Source: a bacterium (lineage in GTDB: Bacteria > B130-G9). Taken from it: a stretch of 8,168 nt of DNA. The DNA lies in contig JAGHCW010000186.1 in NCBI GenBank assembly GCA_021160245.1, positions 1 through 8,168 on the forward strand, written 5' to 3'. The position numbers and the translations under genes are program-made. The notes beneath the pieces are model-generated. The model searched no databases. It saw only the letters and a program-made list of their open reading frames with translations, and was not told the DNA's origin. Positions within the stretch are counted from its first letter, which is position 1. Every line of letters begins with the position of its first letter. This document shows positions 6,016 through 8,168 of this stretch, one piece after another.

Positions 6016-7946
6016 GGTCGCGCGTGATTAGGCTAGACAACCTCATAGAGTCGCTTGAATCCGGGTCCAGGCCACGCGGCGGAGCCATCGATGTTCTTGA
6101 AGGCGTGCCGAGCTTGGGGGCAGAGCATCTAAATAGCACAGGCTCTTTCTGCTTACAGAAGATAAAATACATCCCCGAAAAGCATTTTGCCATGATGAGG
6201 AGTGGTATTATCTATCGCAATGATATTCTGGTCGTCAAGGATGGCGCAACAACTGGGAAAACCAGCTTAGTGCGCGACGATTTCCCATTTGAACAAGCAG
6301 CCGTTAACGAGCACGTGTTTGTCGTTAGGGTAGCCCCCTCCAAAGCAGAGGCTAGATACGTATTCTACTACCTCTTTAGCAGGGCGGGTCAAACGCAGAT
6401 CATGAAAGATTTCCGCGGCGCGACGATTGGAGGAATTTCACGGCAGTTCCCTTCAGGTGTCGAGATCCCCCTCCCTTCTCTCTCTGAGCAGCGGCGGATA
6501 GTTAAGATACTGGACCAGGCGGATGCGCTGCGCAAGAAGCGTGCCGAGGCGGATGCGAGGGCCGCCCGTATTCTCCCCGCGCTCTTCTACAAGATGTTCG
6601 GCGATCCTGCGACGAATCCTATGGGGTGGCCTGTCATCCCCATCCGCCACCTTGTCGTACCTATTAAACGACGCGATCCCGCGGGACAACCGGATAATGC
6701 CTTCGTTTATGTCGATATAGCTGGAGTGGATGGTCCAACGGGTACTATCGTTGAGACAAAAAATCTACTCGGGGCCGAGGCGCCTAGCCGGGCAAGGCAG
6801 ATTATCCGCGAAAATGACGTCGTTATTTCGACAGTTCGCCCTTACCTCAGAGCCACGGCGCTGGTGCCTGAGCGTCTTGATGATCAAATTTGTAGCACTG
6901 GCTTCTGTGTCCTGCGCGCACGAAAAGGGCGTGGATTTGGTTTTCTATACGCGCTGTCACGTTTGCAGTGGTTCACCGAGCAACTTAATGCCCGCGCGCG
7001 AGGGGCTTCTTATCCTGCTGTAACCGACAGGGACATTCTCAATCTGGCAATACCGTGGCCTGACACATCAAATGCTCATGAAGCCTTTGACGCTCAGGTA
7101 GTCGGTGTCCTTGCTATGCGGCAAAAACGGAGCCATTCTGCTACCGCTCTCGAGAATCTCTTTGCTTCGCTCCTCCATCGCGCATTCACCGGCGAGTTGA
7201 CTGCTTCTTGGCGTGAGTCGCACATGAAGGAGCTCTTGGTTGAAATGGAGCAGCAGGCGAAGGCACTTGAGGCTGCGACCAGGACCGATGACGCAGCTCC
7301 GGAGGTGAGGCCTGAGCGACACGCGGGTTACGACATGTATCACAAGGCGGCACTGGCGGCCTATATCGTGGGACGTTGTCATAGTCCTAAATATCCGCTT
7401 GGCAGAGTCAGACTAGCCAAGCTGTTCTATCTCTTGCAGAAGAAGGCGGGGCTCGAGCTCACTAAATTATTTGCGAAGCGAGCCGCCGGGCCTCTGGATG
7501 ATCATATCCACAAGTTTCTGAATCTCGCTCAGAAGAAGAGGTGGCTGGTGCTAGAAAGGACCCGCCGCAACGTGAAGTCAGTTTCCCCGGGGCAGACCAT
7601 GCAAGAAGGGGTCGCAGAGGCGCGGAAGCTGCTAGGCGAGGCGCTGCCGGAAGTCAATGACATGCTCGATCAGATGAAGGGCTGGAGCACGGGCACCTTA
7701 GAGCGCTGGGCGACGGTATTGCATGCCGCCGAGGAACTCATCGGGGCCGGTGGGCAGCTGACTGATCGCAACGTAAAAAGGGCGATTGAGCAGGACCCCA
7801 CCTGGAGAAGCAAACTTAGTCGAGATGACTTCGCCAACGGTAAGCTCTCAGCGACACTGAGCGGACTCATCCGGCAGGGCTTTATCCGTCCGAAATGTGA
7901 TGGGGAGACAGACACGGTTACGAATCCGGAGAGAACGTCATGTTGA
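6012..7946 (+). CDS. hsdS: Type I specificity subunit HsdS with a C-terminal Panacea-like extension
   Basis: HsdS recognises the bipartite DNA target and scaffolds the complex. TRD1 spans about 1-155. The first conserved helical spacer (about 156-195) contains LPSLSEQRRIVKILDQADAL and ALFYKMFGDP. TRD2 is about 205-350, with the conserved STVRPYLR at 273-280. The second spacer (about 355-400) ends in ALENLFASLLHRAFTGELT, where ordinary HsdS proteins stop. Here the frame continues for about 240 residues: a charged linker (about 402-437), then a domain from 440 to about 628. Its GRVRLAKLFYLLQKKAGL (464-481) and KRAAGPLDDHIHK (489-501) resemble the KLQKLLYF and GP signatures of Panacea/DUF4065 domains; this match is from memory and unsearched. 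The total of 644 residues is well above the usual 400-450. The start overlaps the hsdM stop (ATGA), and the stop overlaps the next gene by 7 bp. The DNA target cannot be predicted by eye. Confidence 0.92.
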   Translation: MRSRVIRLDNLIESLESGSRPRGGAIDVLEGVPSLGAEHLNSTGSFCLQKIKYIPEKHFAMMRSGIIYRNDILVVKDGATTGKTSLVRDDFPFEQAAVNEHVFVVRVAPSKAEARYVFYYLFSRAGQTQIMKDFRGATIGGISRQFPSGVEIPLPSLSEQRRIVKILDQADALRKKRAEADARAARILPALFYKMFGDPATNPMGWPVIPIRHLVVPIKRRDPAGQPDNAFVYVDIAGVDGPTGTIVETKNLLGAEAPSRARQIIRENDVVISTVRPYLRATALVPERLDDQICSTGFCVLRARKGRGFGFLYALSRLQWFTEQLNARARGASYPAVTDRDILNLAIPWPDTSNAHEAFDAQVVGVLAMRQKRSHSATALENLFASLLHRAFTGELTASWRESHMKELLVEMEQQAKALEAATRTDDAAPEVRPERHAGYDMYHKAALAAYIVGRCHSPKYPLGRVRLAKLFYLLQKKAGLELTKLFAKRAAGPLDDHIHKFLNLAQKKRWLVLERTRRNVKSVSPGQTMQEGVAEARKLLGEALPEVNDMLDQMKGWSTGTLERWATVLHAAEELIGAGGQLTDRNVKRAIEQDPTWRSKLSRDDFANGKLSATLSGLIRQGFIRPKCDGETDTVTNPERTSC

Positions 7947-8168
7947 CTTCGTTATCCTTAGGCAATTTCAAGGCCTTTGCCGATACCCAGAAGGTGCCGC
8001 TCAAACCGATCACCTTGATCTTCGGCGCGAACAGCTCGGGCAAGTCGAGTATCATCCACAGCCTAGTCCTTGCGCAGCACGCCTCAAAGACCGGCAATCT
8101 CGATGTTCACCGGACGGAACTCGGAGGCGAATCAGTTGACCTGGGCGGCTTCCGTCAATATGTCCATC
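7940..8168 (+). CDS. AAA/SMC-like ATPase, N-terminal fragment cut by the window edge
   Basis: Only the first 76 residues are present. They begin MLTSLSLGNFKAFADTQKV, the usual opening strand of ABC/SMC-type AAA ATPases, and carry a Walker A motif GANSSGKS (29-36). Then come SIIHSLVLAQHAS and the acidic-glycine stretch LGGESVDLGGF (61-71). The pattern resembles COG4938/DUF3696-type ATPases and, more widely, the ATPases of RloA, OLD and PtuA defence proteins. The Walker B, signature and any nuclease (TOPRIM or HNH) parts lie outside the window, so the subfamily is open. The ATG overlaps the end of hsdS by 7 bp (ATGTTGA) with no strong Shine-Dalgarno, which implies coupled translation and membership of the hsd operon. 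A genome-maintenance role is possible, but the context favours defence. Confidence 0.85.
   Translation, partial: MLTSLSLGNFKAFADTQKVPLKPITLIFGANSSGKSSIIHSLVLAQHASKTGNLDVHRTELGGESVDLGGFRQYVH

Noticed and set aside
6730-7023. 97-codon frame within hsdS on the same strand
   Set aside because: It lies wholly inside TRD2 in another frame; the hsdS frame there carries conserved motifs such as STVRPYLR.

Overview
The window reads as an accessory (mobile or defence-island) region of a bacterium. GC content is intermediate, roughly in the mid-50s by eye, and all genes lie on the + strand with AAGGAG-type ribosome binding sites. There is no rRNA, tRNA or housekeeping gene from which to name a taxon. 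The upstream part resembles accessory segments of plasmids or integrative conjugative elements. The downstream part is a type I restriction-modification (RM) operon that runs off the right edge.

Region 1 (1-445) has no convincing gene but is full of inverted repeats. There are at least four nested or perfect stem-loops (2-60, 71-122, 238-291, 364-423) plus two simple hairpins (167-189, 342-356). Region 2 (446-1834) is a cassette of three genes: a small zinc-ribbon-like protein (446-715), an ArdC-type antirestriction protein with an N-terminal ssDNA-binding-like domain and a HELAH metallopeptidase motif (777-1565), and a 69-residue Cys-rich protein (1625-1834). Each gene is preceded by a hairpin and then a strong Shine-Dalgarno sequence, so the leaders look modular. 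Region 3 (1835-2141) has no gene I can support, but just before hsdR it holds a good Shine-Dalgarno leading into a 12-codon ORF and a second 12-codon ORF that overlaps the hsdR start.

Region 4 (2142-8168) is a tightly packed operon in the order hsdR - hsdM - hsdS - AAA ATPase. The gaps are 10 bp, a 4-bp ATGA overlap and a 7-bp overlap. HsdR is a compact, EcoEI-like subunit with a PD-(D/E)xK nuclease and a DECH-box motor. HsdM is an adenine-N6 methylase with DPACGTGGF and NPPF motifs. HsdS has two target-recognition domains and then an extra C-terminal domain of about 200 residues that resembles the Panacea/DUF4065 fold family. The last gene is the N-terminus of an ATPase with a clear Walker A motif, cut by the window edge.

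The ordinary reading is a type I RM system next to antirestriction cargo. Three points deserve attention: the HsdS-Panacea-like fusion, the ATPase translationally coupled to it (together a possible composite defence system), and the structured non-coding tract ahead of ardC, which could act as a single-stranded-DNA promoter or leading-region element during DNA entry.
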